DNA from: Streptomyces omiyaensis
Lineage (GTDB): Bacteria > Actinomycetota > Actinomycetes > Streptomycetales > Streptomycetaceae
Assembly: GCF_014650895.1 (NCBI RefSeq)
Contig: NZ_BMVV01000008.1
Coordinates: forward strand, 62,001-126,000
Reading direction: 5' to 3'
DNA length: 64,000 nt
The first letter of the stretch is position 1; each line of letters begins with the position of its first letter. The translations under genes were made by a program, and so were the position numbers. The notes beneath the pieces were generated by a model. It did not search any database and had not been told where the DNA came from. It saw nothing but the letters and a program-made list of their open reading frames with translations. Below are positions 15,241-25,070 of the stretch, in pieces.

Positions 15241-16107
15241 ATGCTGCCCCGGAACCCCTGGAAGCACCTCGCCAGAGTCCTGTCCGTCCTGCTCCTGACG
15301 GCCGCCGCCGTCCTCGCCCCCACCGCCGCCGCCCAGGCCGCCGCGCCGAGCCGCGGCTGGAACGACTGGTCCTGCAAGCCCTCCGCCGCCCACCCGCGCC
15401 CGGTCGTCCTCGTCCACGGAACCCTCGGGAACTCCGTCGACAACTGGCTCGTCCTCGCCCCGTACCTGGTCAACCGCGGCTACTGCGTCTACTCGCTCGA
15501 CTACGGCCAGCTGCCGAACGTGCCCTTCTTCCACGGCCTCGGCCCCATCGAGGAGTCCGCCGGACAGCTCGACGCCTTCGTCGACCGGGTCCTCGCCGCC
15601 ACCGGCGCCCCCGAGGCCGACCTCGTCGGCCACTCGCAGGGCGGCATGATGCCCCGCTGGTACCTCAAGTTCCTCGGCGGGGCCGAGAAGGTGAACGCGC
15701 TCGTCGGCATCGCGCCCGACAACCACGGCACCACCCTGCTCGGCCTCACCAGGCTGCTGCCGCACTTCCCCGGCGCCGAGGACCTGATCAAGGCCTCCAC
15801 GCCGGGCCTCGCCGACCAGATCGCCGGCTCCGCCTTCCTCACCCGGCTCAACGAGGGCGGCGACACCGTGCCCGGCGTCCGCTACCACACCATCGCGACC
15901 AGGTACGACGAGGTCGTCACGCCGTACCGCTCGCAGTTCCTCTCCGGGCCGAACGTCACCAACGTCCTGATCCAGGACAAGTGCGCCCTCGACCTCTCCG
16001 AGCACGTGGCCATCGGCACCGTGGACCGGGTCGCCTTCCACGAGGTCGCCAACGCCCTCGACCCGGCCCACGCCACCCCGACCAGCTGCCTGTCGGTGAT
16101 CGGCTAG
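15241..16107 (+). CDS. Secreted lipase/esterase, alpha/beta hydrolase (lipase class 2 type)
   Basis: 288 residues. A long signal peptide (to about residue 36, AAAQAAAPS) is followed by a compact alpha/beta hydrolase: oxyanion motif PVVLVHGTLGN at about residue 57, nucleophile Ser in LVGHSQGGMMPRW near residue 132, and a late His in DRVAFHEVANAL. This matches the extracellular lipases of Streptomyces. AAGGAG precedes the ATG. Two CGTAACTT direct repeats lie 80-120 bases upstream and could be an activator site. The TAG stop overlaps the stop of the convergent LPMO gene in the tetranucleotide CTAG. Confidence 0.88.
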   Translation: MLPRNPWKHLARVLSVLLLTAAAVLAPTAAAQAAAPSRGWNDWSCKPSAAHPRPVVLVHGTLGNSVDNWLVLAPYLVNRGYCVYSLDYGQLPNVPFFHGLGPIEESAGQLDAFVDRVLAATGAPEADLVGHSQGGMMPRWYLKFLGGAEKVNALVGIAPDNHGTTLLGLTRLLPHFPGAEDLIKASTPGLADQIAGSAFLTRLNEGGDTVPGVRYHTIATRYDEVVTPYRSQFLSGPNVTNVLIQDKCALDLSEHVAIGTVDRVAFHEVANALDPAHATPTSCLSVIG

Positions 16108-17132
16108 CCCCGACGGGTCCGCCGCCGGCCCGCGCCGAACAGCACGGCCGCGCCGACCGCCAGCACCCCCGCCGCGCCCAGCGCGATGTACGGCGTGCCG
16201 GCGTTGCCACCGGTCTCGGCCAGCTCCACGGGCTCGCCGGCGGCGGCCGGGGCGTGCGAGGCGGTCGCGTCCGGCGTCGCCGCCGGGGTCTCCCCGGCGG
16301 GCTTCGCGGCCGGCTGCCCGGCCGGCTTCGCGGGCTTCTCCGCCGGAGCCTTCGAGGTCGGCGCGGGCGCGGGCGCCGTGGAGCCCGCCCCGGTCGAGGC
16401 GTCGTGGTCGCCGTGCCCGCCGTGCTCGACCGAGGACTCGTCCTTCCCGTCCTCGATCTGGCCGTCGCTCGGCGCGGACGCGGACGGCGCCGCACCGCCG
16501 TTGTCGGCGCCGAACACCACGTCGGAGCAGGTGTAGAACGCCTCGGGGGAGTCGGAGCGCTGCCAGGCCGAGTAGATCAGGTGCCGGCCCGACTTCTTCG
16601 GCACCGTCCCCTGGAAGACGTAGTCGCCGTTCTGCATCCCCGGGTCGGTCACCGTCACGAACGGCTGCGCCTCCAGGTCCGACCACTTCAGCGGCTTCGA
16701 CGGGTCGTAGCCGTCCTTCGTCACGTACAGCGCGAACGAGCCCTTGTGCGGCGCCGTCCCCTTGTAGCGGAAGGTGTGCTTCCCGGACGCCAGCTTCGAC
16801 GCCGGCCAGTCCGCCCGGGCGAGGTCCAGGCCCCGGTACTTGTCGTTGCCCGCGCTGCACAGCTTCCCGTCCGGGATCAGCTGCCGGTGCTGGCCGGCCG
16901 CGTTCGCGATGTTCACCGCGTTCCAGTCGTAGAACGCCTGCGTCCCGCTCGCCGCCACCGCCGCCTTGCACGCCGCCGACGACGGCGACTCCGGCCCCTC
17001 CGCGTAACAGGCGGCCACCCGGCTCACCGGATCGGTCATCGACCCGTGCGCGTGGGCGGGGACGGCGGTGAGCCCGGCGAGGGCGACCGCGGCCGAGGCG
17101 GTGAGGACGGCGGCCGTACGACGAGACGTCAT
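16104..17132 (-). CDS. AA10 lytic polysaccharide monooxygenase with LAETG sortase anchor
   Basis: 342 residues. The signal peptide ends AHA, which exposes His29 (HGSMTDPVSR) as the first mature residue, half of the copper histidine brace; the second His is in GTAPHKGSFALYVT. The AA10 (chitin/cellulose-binding protein 33) domain runs to about residue 205, including FYDWNAVNIANAAG and CSDVVFGA. A Pro/Ala/Lys-rich spacer of about 80 residues is followed by LAETGG, a membrane helix and the tail RRRTRRG, i.e. a sortase sorting signal. The enzyme should cleave chitin oxidatively while fixed to the cell wall, instead of diffusing away. Confidence 0.92.
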   Translation of the reverse strand: MTSRRTAAVLTASAAVALAGLTAVPAHAHGSMTDPVSRVAACYAEGPESPSSAACKAAVAASGTQAFYDWNAVNIANAAGQHRQLIPDGKLCSAGNDKYRGLDLARADWPASKLASGKHTFRYKGTAPHKGSFALYVTKDGYDPSKPLKWSDLEAQPFVTVTDPGMQNGDYVFQGTVPKKSGRHLIYSAWQRSDSPEAFYTCSDVVFGADNGGAAPSASAPSDGQIEDGKDESSVEHGGHGDHDASTGAGSTAPAPAPTSKAPAEKPAKPAGQPAAKPAGETPAATPDATASHAPAAAGEPVELAETGGNAGTPYIALGAAGVLAVGAAVLFGAGRRRTRRG

Positions 17133-17230
17133 GGGGGGAGACTCCTGACACGAGAGGGGGTGTGGGGGGTTGCCCCGCACGCTAGCCCGCTCCCTCGCCG
17201 AAAAAGGCCCCGGAGAAGGGGAGATGGCGA

Positions 17231-17258
17231 TTCTTAGGACCCCTTTAAGGCGGAGCAA
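17231..17258 (-). promoter_or_regulatory. Candidate LPMO promoter
   Basis: On the minus strand TTGCTC (17253-17258) and TAAGAA (17231-17236) are separated by 16 bases. This would give a leader of about 95 bases before the LPMO start. No DasR-type palindrome is visible in the 250-base gap. Confidence 0.35.
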
Positions 17259-17386
17259 AGAGCCGCTTCAAAAACGGCCCCCGGCTCCCCGGCGGCAGCC
17301 GCTCCGGTGGGCCGGGCGGCGGTGCCGGGGCCGCTCCGGTCTCCCGCCGCCCGCCCCGTCGGTCTCCCCGCCGCCCACCCCGCCGC

Positions 17387-18055
17387 TCACCCCGTCGGCC
17401 GGTACCGCCGCTCGGGGCGTCCCGTGCCCCCGTAGCGCAGGGTCACCTCGGCCCGGCCCGTGGCGGCGAAGTGCTCCAGATAGCGGCGGGCGCTGACCCG
17501 GGACAGCGCGCCCGCCTCCGCGCACTCGGTGGCCGACAGCCCCTCCGGACGGGCCCGCAGGATGCCCTCCACCAGCTCCGCCGTGTGCGCGGCCAGCCCC
17601 TTCGGGAGCTCGCGGGAGCCCCGCGGGCGGGTGCCGAAGATCTGGTCCACGTCCTCCTGGCGCGCCTCGTCCAGACCGTCGAGCCGGGTCCGCAGCGAGG
17701 CCACGTGCCGCAGCTGCTCGTGGAGCGCCGCCTGGTTGAAGGGTTTGATCAGGTAGTGCAGGGCGCCGGCCCGCAGCGCCGCCCGGACCATGCCCGCGTC
17801 CCGGGCCGCCGTGATGAAGAGCGCGTCCATCGAGAGACCGGCCCCGCGCAGCTCGCGCAGGACCCCGATGCCGTCCATGTCCGGCAGGAAGATGTCCAGG
17901 AGCACCAGGTCGGGGCGGAGCCGGTGCGCGGCGCGCAGCGCCTCCGCGCCGGTGTGCGCGACACCGACGACGGAGAAGCCCGGCACGGCCGACACGTAGC
18001 GGCTGTGCAGCTTGGCCACCATGAAGTCGTCGTCGACCACCAGCACCTTCGTCAC
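17387..18055 (-). CDS. CitB/DctR-type response regulator
   Basis: 222 residues from a GTG start. A receiver domain (VLVVDDDFMVAKLH, phosphorylated Asp in VLLDIFLPDMDG, conserved Thr/Lys region LFITAARD and LIKPF) occupies about residues 1-120, followed by a DNA-binding region with GLSATECAEAGALSRVSARRYLEHF, a helix-turn-helix of the CitB/DctR kind. Regulators of this type control di- and tricarboxylate uptake, and this one is divergent from a TctCBA operon with 151 bases between the starts. The partner histidine kinase normally found next to it is absent on both sides. Confidence 0.88.
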   Translation of the reverse strand: MTKVLVVDDDFMVAKLHSRYVSAVPGFSVVGVAHTGAEALRAAHRLRPDLVLLDIFLPDMDGIGVLRELRGAGLSMDALFITAARDAGMVRAALRAGALHYLIKPFNQAALHEQLRHVASLRTRLDGLDEARQEDVDQIFGTRPRGSRELPKGLAAHTAELVEGILRARPEGLSATECAEAGALSRVSARRYLEHFAATGRAEVTLRYGGTGRPERRYRPTG

Positions 18056-18206
18056 GCCGGACACGGTAGGTCGCGACCACAAGGACCACAACGTCCGTTG
18101 GTTGCGGAAGGGAGACAGCTTCCTCACGCGCGGGCAACATGTGGCCCACTTCACTTCTCCCGGGCCCGTCCCGGAACCCACCCCCAACCACCGAGAGGCG
18201 GCCTCG

Positions 18207-19190
18207 TTGCGTCTTCGCACCCCCTTCGCCCTGCTCGGGGCGGCGCTGCTGGTGCTCGTGGGGCCGCCGCTGCTCACCCCCGGCAGCGGCTCCGACACCG
18301 GCACCGACATCCCCGGCCTGCGGTTCATGGTCCCCAACACTCCCGGCGGCGGTTACGACATCACCGCCCGCACCGCGGCGAAGAACGCCGAGGAGGCCGG
18401 TCTCACCGGCGACATCGAGGTCTTCAACCTGCCCGGCGCGGGCGGCACCGTCGGCCTCACCCGGCTCGTCGGCGAGCGCGGCGACGGCCGCGTCGCCATG
18501 TCGATGGGGCTCGGCGTCGTCGGAGCCGTCCACACCAACAAGACCCCCAGGACCCTCGCCGACACCACCCCGATCGCCCGGCTCACCGAGGAGCAGGACA
18601 TCGTGGTCGTCTCCGAGGACTCCCCGTACCGGACGATCCAGGAGCTGCTCGCGGCCTGGAGGAAGGACCCCGGCAAGCTGCCCGTCGGCGGCGGCTCCTC
18701 GCCCGGCGGCCCCGACCACCTCGCGCCGATGCTGATGGCCCAGGCCGCCGGCATCCCGCCGAAGGAGGTCAACTACATCCCCTTCGACGGCGGCGGCGAG
18801 CTCCTCGCCTCCATCCTCGGCGACAAGGTCGCCTTCGGCGTCTCCGGCGTCGGCGAGTACCTGGACCAGATCAGGGCCGGCGAGCTGCGCCTGCTCGCCG
18901 TCACCGGCGCCGAGCGGGTGCCCGGCCTGGACGCCCCCACCCTCCGCGAGGCCGGCCTCGACACCGAGTTCACCAACTGGCGCGGCATCGTCGCCCCGCC
19001 CGGCCTCACCGACGCCGAGCGGGAGCGGCTCGTCACCCTCGTCACGAAGCTGCACGACTCGCCCCAGTGGCGCGAGTCGCTGAAGACCCACGGCTGGACC
19101 GACGCCTTCCTGCCCGGCGAGGAGTTCGGCGCCTTCCTCACCGAACAGAACACCCGCGTCGACACGGTGCTGAAGGAGCTCGGACTGTGA
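18207..19190 (+). CDS. tctC: Tripartite tricarboxylate transporter substrate-binding protein TctC
   Basis: 327 residues from a TTG start, selected because GAGAGGCGG lies just upstream and the frame begins directly before the signal sequence LRTPFALLGAALLVLVGPPLL. The mature part shows the Bug-family pattern: LRFMVPNTPGGGYDITARTAAKN, LPGAGGTVGLTRL, and a late YIPFDGGGELLASILGDKVAFGV. It binds a carboxylate outside the membrane and hands it to TctA/TctB. It overlaps tctB by GTGA. Controlled most likely by the divergent response regulator. Confidence 0.9.
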   Translation: MRLRTPFALLGAALLVLVGPPLLTPGSGSDTGTDIPGLRFMVPNTPGGGYDITARTAAKNAEEAGLTGDIEVFNLPGAGGTVGLTRLVGERGDGRVAMSMGLGVVGAVHTNKTPRTLADTTPIARLTEEQDIVVVSEDSPYRTIQELLAAWRKDPGKLPVGGGSSPGGPDHLAPMLMAQAAGIPPKEVNYIPFDGGGELLASILGDKVAFGVSGVGEYLDQIRAGELRLLAVTGAERVPGLDAPTLREAGLDTEFTNWRGIVAPPGLTDAERERLVTLVTKLHDSPQWRESLKTHGWTDAFLPGEEFGAFLTEQNTRVDTVLKELGL

Positions 19191-19717
19191 CCACCCCGCC
19201 GCCCCCCTCGCCCAGGGCCCCGCTCAGGGACCGGCTCAAGGCCCGCTCCGAGCTCGGTGTCGGCGCCCTGCTCCTCCTCCTCGGCGTCCTCGTCCTCACC
19301 GACGCCCTCACCCTCGACGTCGACGTCTCCGCCCGCGGCCCCGTCGGCCCCGCCACCGTCCCCCTGGTCGTCGGCTGCGGCCTCGTCGTCGTCGCCGTCC
19401 TCCTCGCCCTCGACGTGCTCCACGGCGGCCGCGGCGAGGCCGAGGGCGGCGAGGACGTCGACCTCGACGCCCCCGCCGACTGGCGCACCGTCCTGCTGCT
19501 CGTGGGCGTCTTCCTCGGCTTCGCCGTCCTCATCGGCCCGCTGGGCTTCCCGGTCGCCGGCGCCCTGCTCTTCTGGGGCGCGGCCTACGTCCTCGGCAGC
19601 CGCCACCCCGCCCGGGACCCGCTGATCGCGGCCGTCCTCTCCCTCCTCACCTACGGCGTCTTCGACCGGCTGCTGGGCGTCCCGCTGCCCGGCGGTCCGC
19701 TGATGGGAGTGCTCTGA
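19187..19717 (+). CDS. tctB: Small membrane subunit TctB of the tricarboxylate transporter
   Basis: 176 residues with four predicted membrane helices (ELGVGALLLLLGVLVLTDAL, ATVPLVVGCGLVVVAVLLAL, WRTVLLLVGVFLGFAVLI, and LIAAVLSLLTYGVFDRLL). The C-terminus TYGVFDRLLGVPLPGG is the typical TctB ending. GTG start, coupled to the tctC stop; three bases separate it from tctA. Confidence 0.9.
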   Translation: MTTPPPPSPRAPLRDRLKARSELGVGALLLLLGVLVLTDALTLDVDVSARGPVGPATVPLVVGCGLVVVAVLLALDVLHGGRGEAEGGEDVDLDAPADWRTVLLLVGVFLGFAVLIGPLGFPVAGALLFWGAAYVLGSRHPARDPLIAAVLSLLTYGVFDRLLGVPLPGGPLMGVL

Positions 19718-19720
19718 CCC

Positions 19721-21214
19721 ATGGAATCCCTGAACTCCCTGATGGACGGCTTCGGGACCGCCCTCACCCCGGTCAACCTGCTGTGGGCCGCCGTCGGCGT
19801 GCTCCTCGGCACCGCGATCGGCGTGCTGCCCGGCATCGGCCCCGCCATGGCCGTCGCCCTGCTGCTCCCGGTGACCTACGGCCTCGAACCCACCGGCGCC
19901 TTCATCATGTTCGCCGGCATCTACTACGGCGCCATGTTCGGCGGCTCCACCACCTCGATCCTGCTGAACACGCCGGGCGAGAGCGCGGCCGTCGTCGCCG
20001 CCATGGAAGGCCATCCGATGGCCAAGGCCGGGCGGGGCGCGCAGGCGCTCGCCGCCGCCGCGATCGGCCACTTCACCGGCGGCATGATCGGCACGATGCT
20101 GCTCGTCGTCCTCGCCCCCACCGTCGCGGCCCTCGCCGTCGACATCGGCGCCCCCGACTACTTCGCCCTGATGGTCCTCGCCTTCATCGCGGTGACCTCG
20201 GTCCTCGGCTCCTCCCGGATCCGCGGCGTGGCCTCCCTGCTCATCGGCCTCACCCTCGGCCTGGTCGGCCTCGACCAGCTCACCGGCCAGCAGCGGCTCA
20301 CCTTCGGTTCGCTCCAGCTCGCCGACGGCGTCGACGTCGTCATCGTCGCGGTCGGCCTCTTCGCCATCGGCGAGGCCCTCTGGGTCGCCGCCCACCTGCG
20401 CCGCACCGCCGGCCGGCCCGTCCCGGTGGGCCGCCCGTGGCTGGGCCGCGAGGATCTGCGGCGCACCTGGAAGCCGTGGCTGCGCGGCCCGTTCCTGGGC
20501 TTCCCGTTCGGCGCGATCCCGGCCGGCGGCGCGGAGATCCCGACCTTCCTGTCGTACGTGACGGAGAAGCGGCTGTCGAAGCACAAGGAGCAGTTCGGCA
20601 AGGGCGCCGTCGAGGGCGTCGCGGGACCGGAGTCGGCGGCCTCCGCCTCCGCCGCCGGCACCCTCGTCTCCATGCTCACCCTCGGCCTGCCGACGACCGC
20701 CGTCGCCGCGGTGATGCTCGCCGCCTTCCAGCAGTACGGCATCCAGCCCGGACCGCTCCTCTTCGAGCGGGAGCCCGAGCTGGTGTGGGGCCTGATCGCC
20801 TCGCTCTTCGTCGGCATGGTCCTGCTGCTCGCGCTCAACCTGCCGCTCGCGCCCGTCTGGGCGAAGCTGCTGCGCATCCCGCGCCCGTACCTCTACGCCG
20901 GCATCCTGTTCTTCGCCGCCGTCGGCGCGTACGCGGTCGGCGGCGAGGCCCTCGACCTGGTCGTCCTGCTGGTGGTCGGCCTCCTCGGCCTCGGCATGCG
21001 CCGCTACGGCCTGCCGGTGCTGCCCGCGGTCATCGGCGTCATCCTCGGCCCGGCCGCCGAGCAGCAGCTGCGCCGCGCCCTCCAGATCAGCGACGGTTCC
21101 GTCACCGGACTGGTGAACACCCCGTTCTCGGTGGCCGTCTACGCGCTGGTGGCGCTCCTGCTGGCGTGGCCGCTGCTGCGGAAGGCGGTGACCCGCACCC
21201 GTGCGGCGGGCTGA
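19721..21214 (+). CDS. tctA: Large membrane subunit TctA of the tricarboxylate transporter
   Basis: 497 residues and about 11-12 helices. The family signature is [22 protein letters not shown] and [40 protein letters not shown] near the N-terminus; a second related motif [35 protein letters not shown] follows in the middle. It forms the ion-driven translocation channel for a carboxylate such as citrate. Last gene of the tctCBA operon. Confidence 0.95.
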   Translation: MESLNSLMDGFGTALTPVNLLWAAVGVLLGTAIGVLPGIGPAMAVALLLPVTYGLEPTGAFIMFAGIYYGAMFGGSTTSILLNTPGESAAVVAAMEGHPMAKAGRGAQALAAAAIGHFTGGMIGTMLLVVLAPTVAALAVDIGAPDYFALMVLAFIAVTSVLGSSRIRGVASLLIGLTLGLVGLDQLTGQQRLTFGSLQLADGVDVVIVAVGLFAIGEALWVAAHLRRTAGRPVPVGRPWLGREDLRRTWKPWLRGPFLGFPFGAIPAGGAEIPTFLSYVTEKRLSKHKEQFGKGAVEGVAGPESAASASAAGTLVSMLTLGLPTTAVAAVMLAAFQQYGIQPGPLLFEREPELVWGLIASLFVGMVLLLALNLPLAPVWAKLLRIPRPYLYAGILFFAAVGAYAVGGEALDLVVLLVVGLLGLGMRRYGLPVLPAVIGVILGPAAEQQLRRALQISDGSVTGLVNTPFSVAVYALVALLLAWPLLRKAVTRTRAAG

Positions 21215-21230
21215 GCGCGGGGGCGCGGGG

Positions 21231-21254
21231 CGGTAGGACGGTAGGACGGTAGGG
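21231..21254. repeat. 8-bp tandem repeat after tctA
   Basis: CGGTAGGA occurs twice, followed by CGGTAGGG. It lies just after the tctA stop in a 150-base gap that otherwise holds only the upstream region of the next gene. Confidence 0.85.
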
Positions 21255-21280
21255 GTGCCGTCCGGCCAACTCGCCGATGA

Positions 21281-21814
<534 letters not shown>

Positions 21815-21820
21815 GCCCTG

Positions 21821-21921
21821 TCCGGAAAGCAGCCCTCCGGAAAGCAGCCCTCCGGAAAGCAGCCCTCCGGACAGTGCCCTCCGGGCGTGGCGCTCCGGGC
21901 GTGGCGCTCCGGGCGTGGCGC
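21821..21921. repeat. Two adjoining tandem repeats (15 bp and 14 bp)
   Basis: TCCGGAAAGCAGCCC is repeated three times (21821-21865), then after a transition TCCGGGCGTGGCGC is repeated three times (21880-21921). Both start with TCCGG, so the second family probably arose from the first. They fill the gap between the DUF6299 and DUF402 genes, whose 3' ends converge. Confidence 0.92.
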
Positions 21922-22007
21922 TCCGGAAGGGCCCTCTGGACGGGGCCCGGCCCCTCTCCTCCGGGTCCCGCCCGGACCGGGCCGCCCGGCCCCGGCCCGC
22001 GGCGGGC

Positions 22008-22487
22008 TCAGCCGAGCAGCGCCACCAGGCCCCGCCGGCCCAGCCGTTCCAGCTCGTCGAGGGCGCCGACGGCCCGCTCGGCCGCCTCCGGGTCGGAGAC
22101 GGCGAGACCGCTCGCCGCGAACTCGTCCTCGTCGAGCCGGAGCACCTCGCTGCCGTCGGCCGACACCCACAGGTCCAGATCCAGGTCCTCGACCGTCACC
22201 CCGGCCGCCCCGAACTCGGCCGGCCGGGTGATGTCGCAGTACCAGCCCTTGAGCGCGCCCTCCGCCGACCACACCTCCTTCACGGTGAACCACCGGTCGC
22301 TCCAGTAGTGCTCGACGAAGACGTCACCCGGCTCGAAGCGCACGAAACCGAAGTCCCGCACCCCCTCCGCCGCCCACGGCGCCCGCACCGACAGGCGCGT
22401 CTCCGTCTCCGTCACCACCTCGGCCGGGTAGCGGATCTTCAGCCGCCCCGCCTTCCACAGCTCCACCTCAACCGAGCGCCCGGACAT
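22008..22487 (-). CDS. DUF402 domain protein
   Basis: 159 residues. The stretch FGFVRFEPGDVFVEHYWSDRWFTVKEVWSAEGALKGWYCDITRPAEF followed by VEDLDLDLWVSADGSEVLRLDEDEF is the DUF402 signature, with the acidic cluster that binds a metal in relatives such as FomD (a nucleotide phosphate hydrolase). It is coupled to the upstream GNAT gene by a 20-base overlap. Likely a small metal-dependent phosphate hydrolase; substrate unknown. Confidence 0.88.
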   Translation of the reverse strand: MSGRSVEVELWKAGRLKIRYPAEVVTETETRLSVRAPWAAEGVRDFGFVRFEPGDVFVEHYWSDRWFTVKEVWSAEGALKGWYCDITRPAEFGAAGVTVEDLDLDLWVSADGSEVLRLDEDEFAASGLAVSDPEAAERAVGALDELERLGRRGLVALLG

Positions 22488-23388
22488 GCCGCACCTCCGT
22501 CGCGCCGATCGCGTAGCCGAACCACTCGTTGATCGCCAGCATCGGCCCGTTCCCCGCGTCGTTCCCGGTGAAGGCCTCCGTGCAGCCCGCCGCCCGCGCC
22601 CGGTGCAGCGCCGCGTTCTTGGCGAGCTTGGCCAGACCGCGGCCGCGGAAGGCCGGGGCCGTCCCCGTCATCCCCGTCGCGTAGCGGCCCAGGCCGTCGG
22701 TCTGCGCGACGCTGAAGGCGGCCGGCACCCCGTCCACCACCGCCACCGTCGTCAGCGCCCGGTCGTGCAGCGGGTGGTTCCAGGTGGTCTCCAGCCAGTG
22801 CGGATAGTCGTCCAGCTCGGCCGGCACGTCGCCCGGCTCGTCGGCGGTGGTCGCCGCGTCCAGCGCGAAGAGCGGGCGCGGATCCGCCGCGAACTCCTCG
22901 GCCGGCACCAGCTCGACGCCGGCCGGCGGCGCCTGCAGCGGCGGCAGCCCCGCCGTCAGGTCCAGCCGCAGGAAGTGCGCCGAGCGGCTCGGCGCGTACC
23001 CCCGCCGCTCCGCGTAGGCGCGGCTCTCCGGCTCGTCGAGGACCCAGCTGTAGAGCCTCGTCGCCCCCCGCTCGGCCAGGTGCTCCTCGGCGGTGCGCAC
23101 CAGCAGGGTCCCCGCGCCGAGCCCCCGGCGGGCCGGGTCCACGTAGACGTTGAGCCGGCCGATGCCGGGCTCCGGGGCGTCGTGGGCGACCGAGACCTGC
23201 GCCGTCCCGATCACCTCTCCGCCCTCGGTCACCGCCACCAGCGGCCGGGAGTGGGAGTCGGGATGGGCGTGCGCCCAGTCGAAGCGCAGCTGTTCGGCGG
23301 TGGCCAGCATGAAGGGGAGGGCCGCGCGCCGGACGCGGGCGAAACCCTCGGCGTCCTCGGGCCGTACGTCACGGACGATCACAGTCAT
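22468..23388 (-). CDS. Double-domain GNAT acetyltransferase
   Basis: 306 residues made of two GNAT modules. The N-terminal one has NVYVDPARRGLGAGTLLVRTAEEHLAERGATRLYSWV; the C-terminal one has TGTAPAFRGRGLAKLAKNAALHRARAAGCTEAFTGNDAGNGPMLAINEWFGY, with a complete acetyl-CoA loop. The start MTVIVRDVRPEDAEGFARV is at 23388. Tandem GNAT proteins of this shape are common in Streptomyces; the substrate is not known. The gene is divergent from a GntR gene (73 bases between starts) and overlaps the DUF402 gene. Confidence 0.88.
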   Translation of the reverse strand: MTVIVRDVRPEDAEGFARVRRAALPFMLATAEQLRFDWAHAHPDSHSRPLVAVTEGGEVIGTAQVSVAHDAPEPGIGRLNVYVDPARRGLGAGTLLVRTAEEHLAERGATRLYSWVLDEPESRAYAERRGYAPSRSAHFLRLDLTAGLPPLQAPPAGVELVPAEEFAADPRPLFALDAATTADEPGDVPAELDDYPHWLETTWNHPLHDRALTTVAVVDGVPAAFSVAQTDGLGRYATGMTGTAPAFRGRGLAKLAKNAALHRARAAGCTEAFTGNDAGNGPMLAINEWFGYAIGATEVRHVRALG

Positions 23389-23461
23389 GGGGCCGCACGC
23401 TACGGCCGGGACCGCACCGCCGCCTCCCATTTTCCGGTGGGGTGGGGGCAGAATCGGGCGG

Positions 23462-23839
23462 GTGACACTGACACTCGACGTGGACCACCAGTCCACCACC
23501 GCCCCCTACGAACAGCTGCGTGCCCAGATCTCGGAGCGCGCCCGGTCGGGCAGACTCCCGGTTGGCTACAAGCTGCCGACGGTCCGGGGACTCGCGGAAC
23601 AGCTGGGGCTCGCCGCGAACACGGTCGCGAAGGCGTACAAGGCCCTGGAGGCCGACGGAGTCATCGAGACCCGGGGCCGGCACGGCACCTTCGTCGCCGC
23701 GGCCGGCGACGCCGCCAGCCGCCACGCCGCCTCCGCCGCCGCGCAGTACGCCGAGGAGGCCTACCGCCTGGGACTCACCCGGGACGAGGCCGAGGCCGCC
23801 GTCCGTGACGCGCTGAGGGCCGCGTACGACTCCGAGTGA
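23462..23839 (+). CDS. GntR family regulator, YtrA subgroup
   Basis: 125 residues from GTG. A winged helix-turn-helix (PYEQLRAQISERARSGRLPVGYKLPTVRGLAEQLGLAANTVAKAYKALEADGVIETRGRHGTFVA) fills residues 12-77 and a short helical tail of about 45 residues follows, as in the YtrA group that has no large ligand domain. The divergent GNAT/DUF402 pair is its most likely target. There is hardly any ribosome site, so the message may be nearly leaderless. Confidence 0.88.
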   Translation: MTLTLDVDHQSTTAPYEQLRAQISERARSGRLPVGYKLPTVRGLAEQLGLAANTVAKAYKALEADGVIETRGRHGTFVAAAGDAASRHAASAAAQYAEEAYRLGLTRDEAEAAVRDALRAAYDSE

Positions 23840-23845
23840 CGCGGG

Positions 23846-23880
23846 ACGGTCCGCCGGGGCGCCCGCCCCCGGCGGACCGT
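23846..23880. terminator. Bidirectional hairpin terminator
   Basis: A 14-base perfect stem starting ACGGTCCGCCGGGG (23846-23859) pairs with 23867-23880 over a 7-base loop, between the convergent GntR and AAA ATPase genes. Confidence 0.8.
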
Positions 23881-23884
23881 GTCC

Positions 23885-24997
<1,113 letters not shown>

Positions 24998-25070
24998 GCC
25001 GCCATGATCCGCCAACCGTCCGGGCCGCGCACGGGGTTTTGTCCCGCCGGGCCGCGCGCCGCGCCAGGCC

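Noticed and set aside
17133..17386. DasR-type (TGGTCTAGACCA-like) site before the LPMO gene
   Set aside because: No such palindrome is present; only a promoter-like pair was found.
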